Assembly: GCA_004762125.1 (NCBI GenBank)
Contig: SIHQ01000004.1
Location: 1-64,000 of the forward strand
Source of the DNA: Oceanospirillales bacterium
GTDB taxonomy: Bacteria > Pseudomonadota > Gammaproteobacteria > Pseudomonadales > Endozoicomonadaceae
Direction: 5' to 3'
Length of the DNA: 64,000 nt
Part shown: piece after piece, positions 26,790 to 35,107 of the stretch
Position numbering within the stretch: the first letter of the stretch is position 1
Layout: each line of letters begins with the position of its first letter
Program-made: the position numbers and the translations under genes
The notes under the pieces: generated by a model
The model's input: only the letters and a program-made list of their open reading frames with translations
Told to the model about the DNA's origin: nothing
The model's database searches: none

Positions 26790-28490
26790 ATTCAGAGCCA
26801 CCGATTTTCTCTGCATAACTTACGTGTTCAGCTGTCTGAAGCTGATGCACTGCCTCAACTGACATTTCTTGGCCTGATGACAGGTTTTCTGGGTGGCTGC
26901 TTGCTCATTGGCTTCAATGAGCTACTTAAGCTGGCCACCGTTGTTCTGATGCCCGCGGGGGAAGATCACTTCGAGTCGCTGTCCAATATCCAGCGTTTTT
27001 TCTTACCCGTAGCTGGGTCTCTGCTGATTCTTAGCATGATCAAACTCTGTAAGCCTAACCGTCGTAGTGTGGGTGTCGCTCATGTCATACAGCGTCTAGC
27101 TCTTAATCGTGGCCGTTTGCCAGCCAGCAGTTTAGCTCTGCAGTTTTTTACCGCACTCACAGCTCTCGCCAGTGGTTTCTCCGTTGGCCGGGAAGGGCCT
27201 GCTGTTCACATAGGCGCAGGAGTAGGCAGCCAATTGGGACAAAGGTTAAAACTACCCGACAATACTCTTACGACATTAGCAGGCTGTGGTGTGGCAACAG
27301 CTATCGCGGTGTCATTCAACACACCTCTGGCAGGTGTTGTATTCGCTATGGAAGTGATTGTTCGCCGCTATAATCTAGTCAGCTTTATACCCGTGATGGC
27401 CGCATCGGTTATTGCATCTCTGATGACACAGTATTTCTATGATTCTGAGCCAACCTTTGTCATCCCGCCAATTAGTATGAACTCTATGTCGGAATTTTTT
27501 CTGGCCGCTCTCATGGCACTGGCCATTGGTTTACTAGCGGCTTCATTTATTAAACTTCAGACCAGCATCGCCTCTGCTCGAAAAGGTCGGATTGTCCTTC
27601 CTGTGTTGTCGGCCGGTTTACTGATGGGGTTGGCTGGGGTAATCGCACCTGATCTGATGGGAATGGGTTATGACACCATCAGCGACCTACTTAATGAAAG
27701 TAACTACTCACTGCCATTCCTCTTGATATTGCTCTTTGGAAAAATGTTACTGACACCTTTAATGACCGGACTGGGAATTCCCGGCGGCATTATTGGTCCA
27801 ACTTTGTTTATCGGAGCGGTGACTGGGTCTGTATTCAGCATACTGGGCGACACCGTATTAGGTATTCCCAATATCAATGGTTCCTTTCAGGCTCTTCTGG
27901 GCATGGTCGCCATGATGGCGGCAACGTTACAGGCTCCTTTGGTCGCACTGGTAACAGTCCTGGAGTTGACCCGAAATCCTCACGTTATTATGCCGGCCAT
28001 GTTCGTTATCGTGATTGCCTGCCTGATTTCTGGCCGTTTCTTTGCCAACCGCGGTATCTTTGATCAGCAGTTGATTGTGGGTGGTTTAAATTTTGATCCA
28101 TCACCTCTTCATCAAACCTTGAGTCAAGCAGGTGTCGCTAGCCTAATGTCGTCCAATTTCGCTCATTGCCAACACATTCCTTCAACTAAGGAACTTGAAA
28201 AACTGAAGTACGAAAACATTGAATGGTTACTCTATCCTAATACTAACAATATTCTGATCAGTTCCGCTCATACGGCCATAAAGCCTGAGGCCAGCCGACC
28301 GGTCGTTATTCAGGCAACCCTTTATGAAGCTCTGGACCAAATGAATCGTCAGTCTCTGGATGCATTACCCGTCGTCAGCCTTGAAAAGAGTAGTCGTAAA
28401 ATCTGTGGTGTTATCACCCGCAGGGATGTTGAAAGCTACTACCTGGACAAGCTCCACCTTCCTGACAGCGAGCTGGAAAAACGTATTTGA
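26790..28490 (+). CDS. ClC-type chloride channel/antiporter with CBS-like C-terminus
   Basis: A CLC protein with about ten transmembrane segments: GREGPAVHIG is the anion-path motif with its gating Glu, GIPGGIIGP is the later selectivity motif, and the SGRFFANRGIFD block ends the membrane part. The last 130 residues resemble a CBS-domain region. The first ATG is at 26877, but the same frame is open and family-like upstream (HRFSLHNLRVQLSEADALPQ), with no ATG, GTG or TTG. A GAGGAG ribosome site precedes CTG 26784 and ATT 26790; I place the start at ATT 26790, uncertainly. It would move chloride or exchange it for protons. Confidence 0.85.
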   Translation: MQSHRFSLHNLRVQLSEADALPQLTFLGLMTGFLGGCLLIGFNELLKLATVVLMPAGEDHFESLSNIQRFFLPVAGSLLILSMIKLCKPNRRSVGVAHVIQRLALNRGRLPASSLALQFFTALTALASGFSVGREGPAVHIGAGVGSQLGQRLKLPDNTLTTLAGCGVATAIAVSFNTPLAGVVFAMEVIVRRYNLVSFIPVMAASVIASLMTQYFYDSEPTFVIPPISMNSMSEFFLAALMALAIGLLAASFIKLQTSIASARKGRIVLPVLSAGLLMGLAGVIAPDLMGMGYDTISDLLNESNYSLPFLLILLFGKMLLTPLMTGLGIPGGIIGPTLFIGAVTGSVFSILGDTVLGIPNINGSFQALLGMVAMMAATLQAPLVALVTVLELTRNPHVIMPAMFVIVIACLISGRFFANRGIFDQQLIVGGLNFDPSPLHQTLSQAGVASLMSSNFAHCQHIPSTKELEKLKYENIEWLLYPNTNNILISSAHTAIKPEASRPVVIQATLYEALDQMNRQSLDALPVVSLEKSSRKICGVITRRDVESYYLDKLHLPDSELEKRI

Positions 28491-28591
28491 ACAGACCTGC
28501 TTTGACATTAAGCCTTACAGCAGTCGAAGATTCGGCATTTTTTCTGCTACCCTCAGCAGCTGATTGCCAAAAACGAAGACAGGATCTCTTT

Positions 28592-29014
28592 ATGCTCTGG
28601 GTCAAAGCCTTTCATATTATTGCCATGGTCTGCTGGTTTGCCATGCTCTTTTACCTACCACGATTGTTTGTCTATCACGCAATGAGTGAAGATCAGACCA
28701 GTAAAGATCGTTTCAAAATCATGGAACGAAAACTCTATCGAGGCATTGGCACACCAGCCATGGTTGCTACTATTGCTCTGGGCATCTGGTTAATCAGCTA
28801 CTCACCGTCTCTCTACATGAGCAGTGCATGGTTTCACGCCAAGCTGACCCTGGTTGTTCTGCTGGTAGGCTACCACCACATGTGTGGCGCACTTATGAAG
28901 AAATTTGCCACGGACAGCAATACTCGCTCGCACACTTTCTATCGGATATTTAACGAGGTTCCTGTTTTCTTCCTGCTGGGAATAGTTATTCTTGTTGTCG
29001 TCAGGCCCTTCTAA
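28592..29014 (+). CDS. hemJ: protoporphyrinogen oxidase HemJ
   Basis: A 140-residue four-helix membrane protein that oxidises protoporphyrinogen IX to protoporphyrin IX in heme synthesis. The start MLWVKAFHIIAMVCWFAMLFYLPRLFVYHA is diagnostic, including the conserved His of FHI; the later conserved block is WFHAKLTLVVLL and the next line GYHHMCG. ATG 28592 with AGGA upstream is chosen; the frame is open further up but that part overlaps the CLC end and is not family-like. Confidence 0.93.
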   Translation: MLWVKAFHIIAMVCWFAMLFYLPRLFVYHAMSEDQTSKDRFKIMERKLYRGIGTPAMVATIALGIWLISYSPSLYMSSAWFHAKLTLVVLLVGYHHMCGALMKKFATDSNTRSHTFYRIFNEVPVFFLLGIVILVVVRPF

Positions 29015-29176
29015 ACAGTCATGATTAGAAAATCGTTTTTGTCGCTACATGGCGATAAGGCGACTCTTCAGAGAAATAAAAAAGAGTGAAATAGCGGTTA
29101 TCCACCAGATGGAGACCGCTCTCTCTCTCTTCAAAATACAGAAAACCTCCTTCCTTAAATAAGCTCACATTAAAAA

Positions 29177-29213
29177 TTGACTCAGCTCAATTAAAAAAAT
29201 TGATCTATCTCAA
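29177..29213. promoter_or_regulatory. two tandem FNR/Anr-like boxes
   Basis: TTGACTCAGCTCAA (29177-29190) and TTGATCTATCTCAA (29200-29213) fit the FNR pattern TTGAT-N4-ATCAA with 2 and 1 mismatches. They stand 23 bp apart, about two helical turns, each in the context AATTGA...CTCAATTAA. Serine degradation is often raised under low oxygen, which would fit, but the distance of 450 bases to sdaC is large. Confidence 0.4.
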
Positions 29214-29396
29214 TTAATGAAAACCAAAAAAAACTCCCATCTTCGAACATAAAGACATTATTTTTAAAACGAGCATTCTATTAATATGAATCAGGAGTGG
29301 AGCGCATCTATAACCGAACGCCAACTACATAGTAGTCAGGTCAAAATACAACCTCTTTAGAGGTGAGAGTTAGAACTAACCGAAATGAATTTTATT

Positions 29397-29417
29397 ATTG
29401 TTGAAAGTATCAACAAT
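29397..29417. promoter_or_regulatory. perfect palindrome, possible operator
   Basis: ATTGTTGA-aagta-TCAACAAT: eight paired bases on each side of a five-base gap. The size and AT-rich arms look like a dimeric helix-turn-helix operator. It lies 244 bases before the sdaC start. Confidence 0.35.
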
Positions 29418-29660
29418 TTAACACGAATTGCGAATCCAACAAACCAGTCTCAGTCAATACTTTGTAAAGCCAATGTCTGTAAAGTGCGCACCGTTACGAA
29501 GCATTCAATACAGAATCCAGCGATGTAATTCTATTCCAATTTGCATTACTTAATAAGCTAATGTTTATCAAGAAATCATGCAAACACGTCATTGGAATAT
29601 ACGAATATCGTCGCAGTTTAATTCTGAACTTATTTAAAATTTCGGTTTTCCGAGGGTACA

Positions 29661-30941
29661 ATGGCTAACGCACAGGCAATCTCACAGGCTCAGGCTAGCA
29701 CTACAACGTCCAAGAACTGGACGAAACGCGACACTGAATGGTGTCTGACTCTTTTCGGTACAGCAGTAGGTGCCGGTGTATTGTTTCTGCCTATCAATGC
29801 AGGTCTGGGTGGCATCTGGCCACTGATTTTCATGACTCTGTTAATCGGTCCCATGACCTTCCTGGCTCACCGCGGTCTGTCTCGCTTCTGCCTGTCTGCT
29901 TCTAACCCTAATGCAGACATCACCGACGCAGTGGCTGAACACTTCGGACCTAAGGCCGGTTCTCTGATCACTCTTGGTTACTTTGCTGCTATCTACCCAA
30001 TTCTTCTGATCTACGGCATCGGTATTACCAATACCGTATCCAGCTTGCTGGTTAACCAGATGGGTTGGGAAGTTGCTCCAAACCGCGCACTGCTTAGCTT
30101 TGTTTTGGTGGCTGGTCTGGTCGGTGTTATGGTTTGCGGTCAGAAGATTGTTCTGAAAGTAACCTCAGCTATTGTTTACCCACTGATTGCTGTACTGGTC
30201 GGTCTGTCCCTGTACCTGGTTCCTCAATGGAACGTAGCGGAACAGTTCAGCATTGCTCCAGAACCTATCAGCTTTATCAAAACCCTGTTCCTGACTATTC
30301 CGGTTCTGGTATTTGCTTTCAACCACTCTCCAGCTGTTTCTTCCTTCTCTTCCGCTTACCGTAAAGATTTGGGTAACAATGCTGAACCTCAGGCCAGCAA
30401 GGTTCTGAAGCGTACCACTATGATGTTGGTTGGCTTCACCATGTTCTTCGTATACAGCTGTGTACTCACTTTGAGCCCGGCTGAACTGATGGCTGCCAAG
30501 CAGGCTAACATTTCTATCCTGAGCTACTTCGCTGAACGTACCGACAATGCTATGTTCGGTTGGTTGGCTCAAATTGTTGCGATCGTTGCCATCACTTCTT
30601 CTTTCTTCGGTCACTACATGGGTACCCGTGAAGGTTTGACCGGTTTGATCAGCAAGCAGTTCGAAGGCTCCGAGAAAAAGCTGAACCATAAAGCTTTGGA
30701 TCGCGGCATCATGATCTTCATCACTCTGTCTGTATGGCTGATTGCTTACCTGAACGTAAGTGTTATGGGCATGATCGAGTCCATCGTGTCGCCTATCCTC
30801 GCAGGCATCCTATTTATCATGCCGGTGTTCGCTGTTAAGTGTATTCCTAGCATGAAGAAGTACGAATCCAAGGCGAACATTTTCACCCTGATCATGGGTA
30901 TCATCGCCATCACCGGTTTCATCGCTTCCCAACTGCTGTAA
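29661..30941 (+). CDS. sdaC: serine/threonine transporter of the SdaC family
   Basis: A 426-residue HAAAP-family amino-acid:proton symporter with about eleven transmembrane helices. TEWCLTLFGTAVGAGVLFLPINAG is the family start and FNHSPAVSSFS the conserved middle. E. coli SdaC has 429 residues. It is followed by a terminator-like attenuator and then sdaA, the serine deaminase, an arrangement that imports serine and converts it to pyruvate. GAGGG stands before ATG 29661. Confidence 0.95.
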   Translation: MANAQAISQAQASTTTSKNWTKRDTEWCLTLFGTAVGAGVLFLPINAGLGGIWPLIFMTLLIGPMTFLAHRGLSRFCLSASNPNADITDAVAEHFGPKAGSLITLGYFAAIYPILLIYGIGITNTVSSLLVNQMGWEVAPNRALLSFVLVAGLVGVMVCGQKIVLKVTSAIVYPLIAVLVGLSLYLVPQWNVAEQFSIAPEPISFIKTLFLTIPVLVFAFNHSPAVSSFSSAYRKDLGNNAEPQASKVLKRTTMMLVGFTMFFVYSCVLTLSPAELMAAKQANISILSYFAERTDNAMFGWLAQIVAIVAITSSFFGHYMGTREGLTGLISKQFEGSEKKLNHKALDRGIMIFITLSVWLIAYLNVSVMGMIESIVSPILAGILFIMPVFAVKCIPSMKKYESKANIFTLIMGIIAITGFIASQLL

Positions 30942-30992
30942 CGCTTATAGAACAAGGTACAGCAACTCCCAGAGTTGTACTCTGAACAACAG

Positions 30993-31037
30993 GCATTCCG
31001 CAGCATTTTCAGTATTGCTCCGGAATGTCTTTTTTTT
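30993..31037 (+). terminator. terminator/attenuator between sdaC and sdaA
   Basis: CATTCCG-c-AGCA pairs with TGCT-c-CGGAATG around a 9-base loop, followed by TCTTTTTTTT. It is a strong Rho-independent terminator placed in front of sdaA, whose ATG is 53 bases on. A small hairpin CAACTC / GAGTTG (30963-30977) precedes it. Confidence 0.85.
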
Positions 31038-31089
31038 ATCTTTCCCGCACTATTACCTTCATTCACTTTTTGTACAGCGATTAACCAGC

Positions 31090-32502
31090 ATGCTAAGCAT
31101 CTTTGATATCTTCAAGATCGGAATCGGCCCTTCCAGTTCACACACTGTTGGCCCTATGTGGGCAGGTAAACGCTTCCTGAATGAACTTGAAAGCAAAGGC
31201 ATTTTGAACAGCATTGCGTCCGTGCGTGTTGGCCTTTATGGCTCTCTGGCTCTGACTGGTATTGGCCACGGAACAGACAAAGCTTCACTATTGGGTTTGG
31301 CCGGGTACCAGCCTGACTCTATCGATCCGGACGACGCAGATCGTATTTTTGAAGAAATCAAATCCAGCAAAAAACTCAAACTGGCCGGTACTCATGAAAT
31401 TCCATTCGATTACGACAGTCAGCTGATTTTCCACAACGGTGAAAGTTTACCTGAACACCCTAATGCCATGCGCATCTTCGCCTCCGATGAAAATGGCATT
31501 GTCGTTTACTACAAAACCTATTTTTCCATTGGTGGCGGATTTATTGTCTGCGCTGATGAATACAACTCTCCAGCCGCGAATAGTGAGTCTGCTAAAAATA
31601 GCGAATCCAGCATTCCTTATCCATTCAACAGCGCCGCTCAACTGCTTATACTTTGCAAAGAACATAATCTCACCATTGCCGAGCTGACGATTGAGAACGA
31701 AAAAGCACGACACAATGGTGATATTAATGTTGTGAATGAAGGCATTGATGCTATCTGGGATGTGATGAGTAGCTGCATCGACCGTGGTGTTCGTATGGAA
31801 GGCACTCTCCCTATGAGTGGTCTCAAACGTCGCTCGGCTGACTTGCACAAGACATTAACCTCCAGCCCGGAAATCATGCTGAACGATCACTTTGCCATCA
31901 TGGATTGGGTCACTTTGTTTGCCATGGCCGTGAACGAAGAAAATGCTTGCGGTGGTCGTGTAGTCACCGCTCCAACCAATGGTGCAGCAGGCGTTATCCC
32001 TGCCATTATTGCTTACTACAGCCGTTTCCTGTCACGCAACAACCAGCAAGGTATTCGTGACTTTATTGCTACCGCAGCCTCCATTGGCGCTTTGATTAAA
32101 ATCAATGCGACTATTTCTGGCGCGGAGGCTGGTTGTCAGGCTGAAGTAGGTTCTGCCTGCTCCATGGCAGCGGGTGCTTTGGTCGCTGTTCAGGGCGGCA
32201 CCGTTGAACAGGTTGAAAATGCAGCCGAAATCGGAATGGAACACCACCTGGGTATGACCTGTGATCCGATTGCCGGACTGGTTCAGATCCCTTGCATCGA
32301 ACGGAATGGCATGGCGGCTATCAAGGCCATCACTGCGGCTCGTCTGGCTATGCGAGGAAATGGCCAGCATGCAGTTTCTTTCGACTCCTGCATAGAAACC
32401 ATGTACCAGACCGGACTTGATCTCCAATCAAAGTACCGTGAAACCTCACAGGGTGGCTTGGCTATCTTTGCTGCTCAACAGGCTATGCGCGCTGCTTGCT
32501 AG
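31090..32502 (+). CDS. sdaA: L-serine ammonia-lyase (Fe-S serine deaminase)
   Basis: A 470-residue single-chain L-serine dehydratase converting serine to pyruvate and ammonia. The start [23 protein letters not shown] is diagnostic, [13 protein letters not shown] is the active-site block and [19 protein letters not shown] contains cluster-ligand cysteines. E. coli SdaA/SdaB have about 455 residues. ATG 31090 is chosen; upstream codons are inside the terminator. Partial expression through the attenuator after sdaC is likely. Confidence 0.95.
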   Translation: MLSIFDIFKIGIGPSSSHTVGPMWAGKRFLNELESKGILNSIASVRVGLYGSLALTGIGHGTDKASLLGLAGYQPDSIDPDDADRIFEEIKSSKKLKLAGTHEIPFDYDSQLIFHNGESLPEHPNAMRIFASDENGIVVYYKTYFSIGGGFIVCADEYNSPAANSESAKNSESSIPYPFNSAAQLLILCKEHNLTIAELTIENEKARHNGDINVVNEGIDAIWDVMSSCIDRGVRMEGTLPMSGLKRRSADLHKTLTSSPEIMLNDHFAIMDWVTLFAMAVNEENACGGRVVTAPTNGAAGVIPAIIAYYSRFLSRNNQQGIRDFIATAASIGALIKINATISGAEAGCQAEVGSACSMAAGALVAVQGGTVEQVENAAEIGMEHHLGMTCDPIAGLVQIPCIERNGMAAIKAITAARLAMRGNGQHAVSFDSCIETMYQTGLDLQSKYRETSQGGLAIFAAQQAMRAAC

Positions 32503-32572
32503 CCCCCCCTGAACTAAGCCCCTTTCTGGCCGATACACACTGCGAATTATCGCAAGTCCACGGATCGGGGCC

Positions 32573-33442
32573 ATGGGAAATAAAGACTATAAAGTACTGT
32601 TCGAAGGTAAAGTGCTATCCGGTTTTGACCCGGATGAGGTAAGAGCTCGTCTCAAGGATCTCTTCAGCGCTGATGATGAGCGTATGGATAGACTCTTCTC
32701 TGGGAAGGCTTATGCCATTCGCAAGCCCGTCAGTGAACGGGAAGCCCGCAAGTACGAGAAAGCCATTAATAAAGCCGGAGCTGAATGTCGAATTGCAACA
32801 ATGGATGGCTCACGCTCATTAGCGCCTTCTCATAAAGACAGCTCCATTGAAGTACCGTCAGATAAAGATAGCTCGAATAAAGACAGCATCACTGCCGGCA
32901 CTCGACCAGCAAAATCTATTAAGAAAATCCCTTCATTCAAATCCATTCAACCCTTTGGCCGTATGGGTCGTTGCCGTTTTCTGGCGCTCTGCTGGTTGGT
33001 TCTCGCGGTAGATCTAGTGGCCTGGTTCCTGCCTGAATATCTTCCTCAACTTGTCGGTGGAACCGTCACGATTCAGGAAACGATTTCCATGGTACTGGGC
33101 ATTCACTCCCTTGCCCTGCTGATAATGGTTTATATCACGGTAACCCGCCTCCATGACCTTGAACGCAATGGCTGGCTCTGGTTATTTGTCATTATCCCTG
33201 TCGTCAATCTACTGCTTATCCTCTGGCTAAGCTTTTCCAGGGGCTCAAAACTGGACAATATGTACGGTGAGAGACCTCCAGAACCCAGTGGTTTAACTCG
33301 CGCTATCGGCCTATACCTACCTCTCAGCCTAATGCTTGCTGCAGGAGTTGGTGCCTGGTTGAATCAGGAGCTTCTGGTCGCCTATATTCAGGAGCTACCT
33401 TCGACCGCATCAAACTGGGCTGGCCTTGAGTATCCCCTGTAA
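32573..33442 (+). CDS. DUF805 membrane protein with N-terminal SPOR-like domain
   Basis: A 289-residue protein. Residues 1-80 form a small alpha/beta region (KVLFEGKVLSGFDPDEVRARL ... CRIATMD), followed by a Ser/Asp/Lys-rich linker and then the DUF805 membrane domain: GRMGRCRFLALCW, ITVTRLHDLERNGWLWL and LLILWLSFSRGSKLDNMYG, with about four to five helices. DUF805 proteins are common but of unknown role. The N-terminal part recalls other proteins with the same FEGKV...F.DA start. Confidence 0.8.
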   Translation: MGNKDYKVLFEGKVLSGFDPDEVRARLKDLFSADDERMDRLFSGKAYAIRKPVSEREARKYEKAINKAGAECRIATMDGSRSLAPSHKDSSIEVPSDKDSSNKDSITAGTRPAKSIKKIPSFKSIQPFGRMGRCRFLALCWLVLAVDLVAWFLPEYLPQLVGGTVTIQETISMVLGIHSLALLIMVYITVTRLHDLERNGWLWLFVIIPVVNLLLILWLSFSRGSKLDNMYGERPPEPSGLTRAIGLYLPLSLMLAAGVGAWLNQELLVAYIQELPSTASNWAGLEYPL

Positions 33443-33757
33443 AAGGCTACTTTATAGTCATGAATATACAGATATGTCTGCGATCAATGTTCTTTAGATC
33501 GTAAGTTGATACGCATCATTACGCAGTCCATTGACCTGTATCAGTCGTTATAATTCCTACTATCTGTATGGCATCTGTCCGCTTTTCAGCCGGTATTTCA
33601 TAAGGTGAACGTCTGTAACCGGATTCGTTTCACCTCATATCCCGGAAATACGACAAACGGACAGCCCAATAGCTCCGGCAGAATTTTCAACCTTCCTGAT
33701 AATTTCTGACTTCGGCGCGCATACCCCTCTAGCCCTGTTCTGTTAGGTATTCAATCA
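33443..33757 (+). other. promoter region of ackA
   Basis: 315 bases without a gene. TATAAT at 33549-33554 is a possible -10; the TTGACC at 33532 is too close to serve it. No further signals were recognised. Confidence 0.4.
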
Positions 33758-34945
33758 ATGAGCAAAGACAGCATTCTGGTTATTAACTGTGGTAGTTCTT
33801 CTCTGAAGTTCGCAGTCATCAACCCGGCCACTGAAGAAGAGAAAATCAACGGTATCGCTGAACGTATGGGCAGCAGCGAAGCAATGATTCGCTGGAAATT
33901 CAATGGTAAAAAAGGTAGCAAAGATCTGGGCCTAGCTGCTCATGATGAAGCTATCGCTGCCGTGATGAGTATTCTGAAACAAGAAGACCTGATCGACGAT
34001 ATTTCTGCCATTGGTCATCGTGTCGTACATGGCGGTGAAACCTTCACCGAATCCTGTCTGGTCACTGAAGAAGTACTGAATGCTATCGAAGACACCATCA
34101 AACTGGCTCCTCTGCATAACCCAGCAAACCTGGCTGGTATCCGTGCCTGCCAGAAAATCTTCCCGGGGTTGCCGAACGCTGTTGTTTTTGACACAGCTTT
34201 CCACCAGTCTATGCCTCCTGAAGCTTACTTGTACCCTGTTCCATACAGTCTGTACAAAGAGCAAGGCGTTCGTCGCTATGGTTTCCACGGCACCAGCTAC
34301 CGTTACATTGGCCAAACCACGGCTGACATGCTGAGCATGGATATTAGCGACAGCTGCATTTTGGTTGCTCACCTGGGTAACGGTGCTTCTGCCTGCGCTA
34401 TCAAAAACGGAAAATCCATCGATACTACTATGGGCCTGACACCTCTGGAAGGTCTGGTCATGGGCACACGTTCCGGTGATGTTGACCCTAATATTTTCAG
34501 CTACCTGAACAAGACTCTAGGCTACAGCCTGGACGAAACCACAGACATGCTGAACAAGAAGAGTGGTCTGTTGGGTCTGTCTGAAATGGACAGCGATTGC
34601 CGTGTAATTGAAGAAGCAGCTGCCGAAGGCAATGAACGCGCTCAACTGACTCTGGATGTCTTCAGCCATGTACTGGCTGAGAAACTGGCTGGCTTCGCTG
34701 CGGCTCTTGGTCGTATTGATGCACTGGTATTCACCGGTGGTATTGGCGAGAACTCCTCAACTCTGCGTAAGAGTGTTATCGAACGTCTCAGCATCTTCGG
34801 CTTCAAGCTGGACGAAAAGCTGAACGAAGAAACGTTCCGAGGCAAGAGCGGTGTTATTACAGAAGAAGGTTCTACTGTTGCCATGGTAGTAGCTACCAAC
34901 GAAGAGTTGATGATCTCTCGTGACACTCAGACTCTGTCTGTCTGA
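33758..34945 (+). CDS. ackA: acetate kinase
   Basis: A 395-residue ASKHA-fold kinase making ATP and acetate from acetyl phosphate. ILVINCGSSSLKF (phosphate 1), GHRVVHGG, VFDTAFHQSMP, RRYGFHGTSYRY, LGNGAS and DALVFTGGIGENS are all intact. It lies directly before pta, the usual pair for acetate overflow and uptake, and both face the same way. AckA with upstream sdaC/sdaA gives a route from serine to acetate with net ATP. Confidence 0.97.
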   Translation: MSKDSILVINCGSSSLKFAVINPATEEEKINGIAERMGSSEAMIRWKFNGKKGSKDLGLAAHDEAIAAVMSILKQEDLIDDISAIGHRVVHGGETFTESCLVTEEVLNAIEDTIKLAPLHNPANLAGIRACQKIFPGLPNAVVFDTAFHQSMPPEAYLYPVPYSLYKEQGVRRYGFHGTSYRYIGQTTADMLSMDISDSCILVAHLGNGASACAIKNGKSIDTTMGLTPLEGLVMGTRSGDVDPNIFSYLNKTLGYSLDETTDMLNKKSGLLGLSEMDSDCRVIEEAAAEGNERAQLTLDVFSHVLAEKLAGFAAALGRIDALVFTGGIGENSSTLRKSVIERLSIFGFKLDEKLNEETFRGKSGVITEEGSTVAMVVATNEELMISRDTQTLSV

Positions 34946-34995
34946 ACCTGACAAACTCTCCAAAAGAATGTGTCAAAACAATTGTTTATTAAAAC

Positions 34996-35021
34996 GAAGG
35001 CTGGCATTTATGCCGGCCTTC
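34996..35021 (+). terminator. hairpin between ackA and pta
   Basis: 11-bp stem GAAGGCTGGCA / TGCCGGCCTTC (one G-T pair) with loop TTTA, 50 bases after ackA. No T-run follows, so it may modulate or process the ackA-pta transcript instead of ending it. Confidence 0.55.
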
Positions 35022-35107
35022 TATGATATAAAAATGATATAGGCGTCTCAGCGGCCCCTACTCTCACCAGCCATTGATGTCGGCCAACAATTCTGGATTA
35101 AAACGTC

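Larger units (their letters stand above)
29015..29660. other. long regulatory leader region upstream of sdaC
   Basis: 646 AT-rich bases without a gene between hemJ and sdaC. Contents: two tandem FNR-like boxes (29177-29213), small hairpins CCTCT-TT-AGAGG (29352-29363) and GTTAG-AA-CTAAC (29369-29380), and an 8-bp palindrome with 5-base gap (29397-29417). I see no known riboswitch. The length suggests remote control or an unannotated small RNA. Confidence 0.5.
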
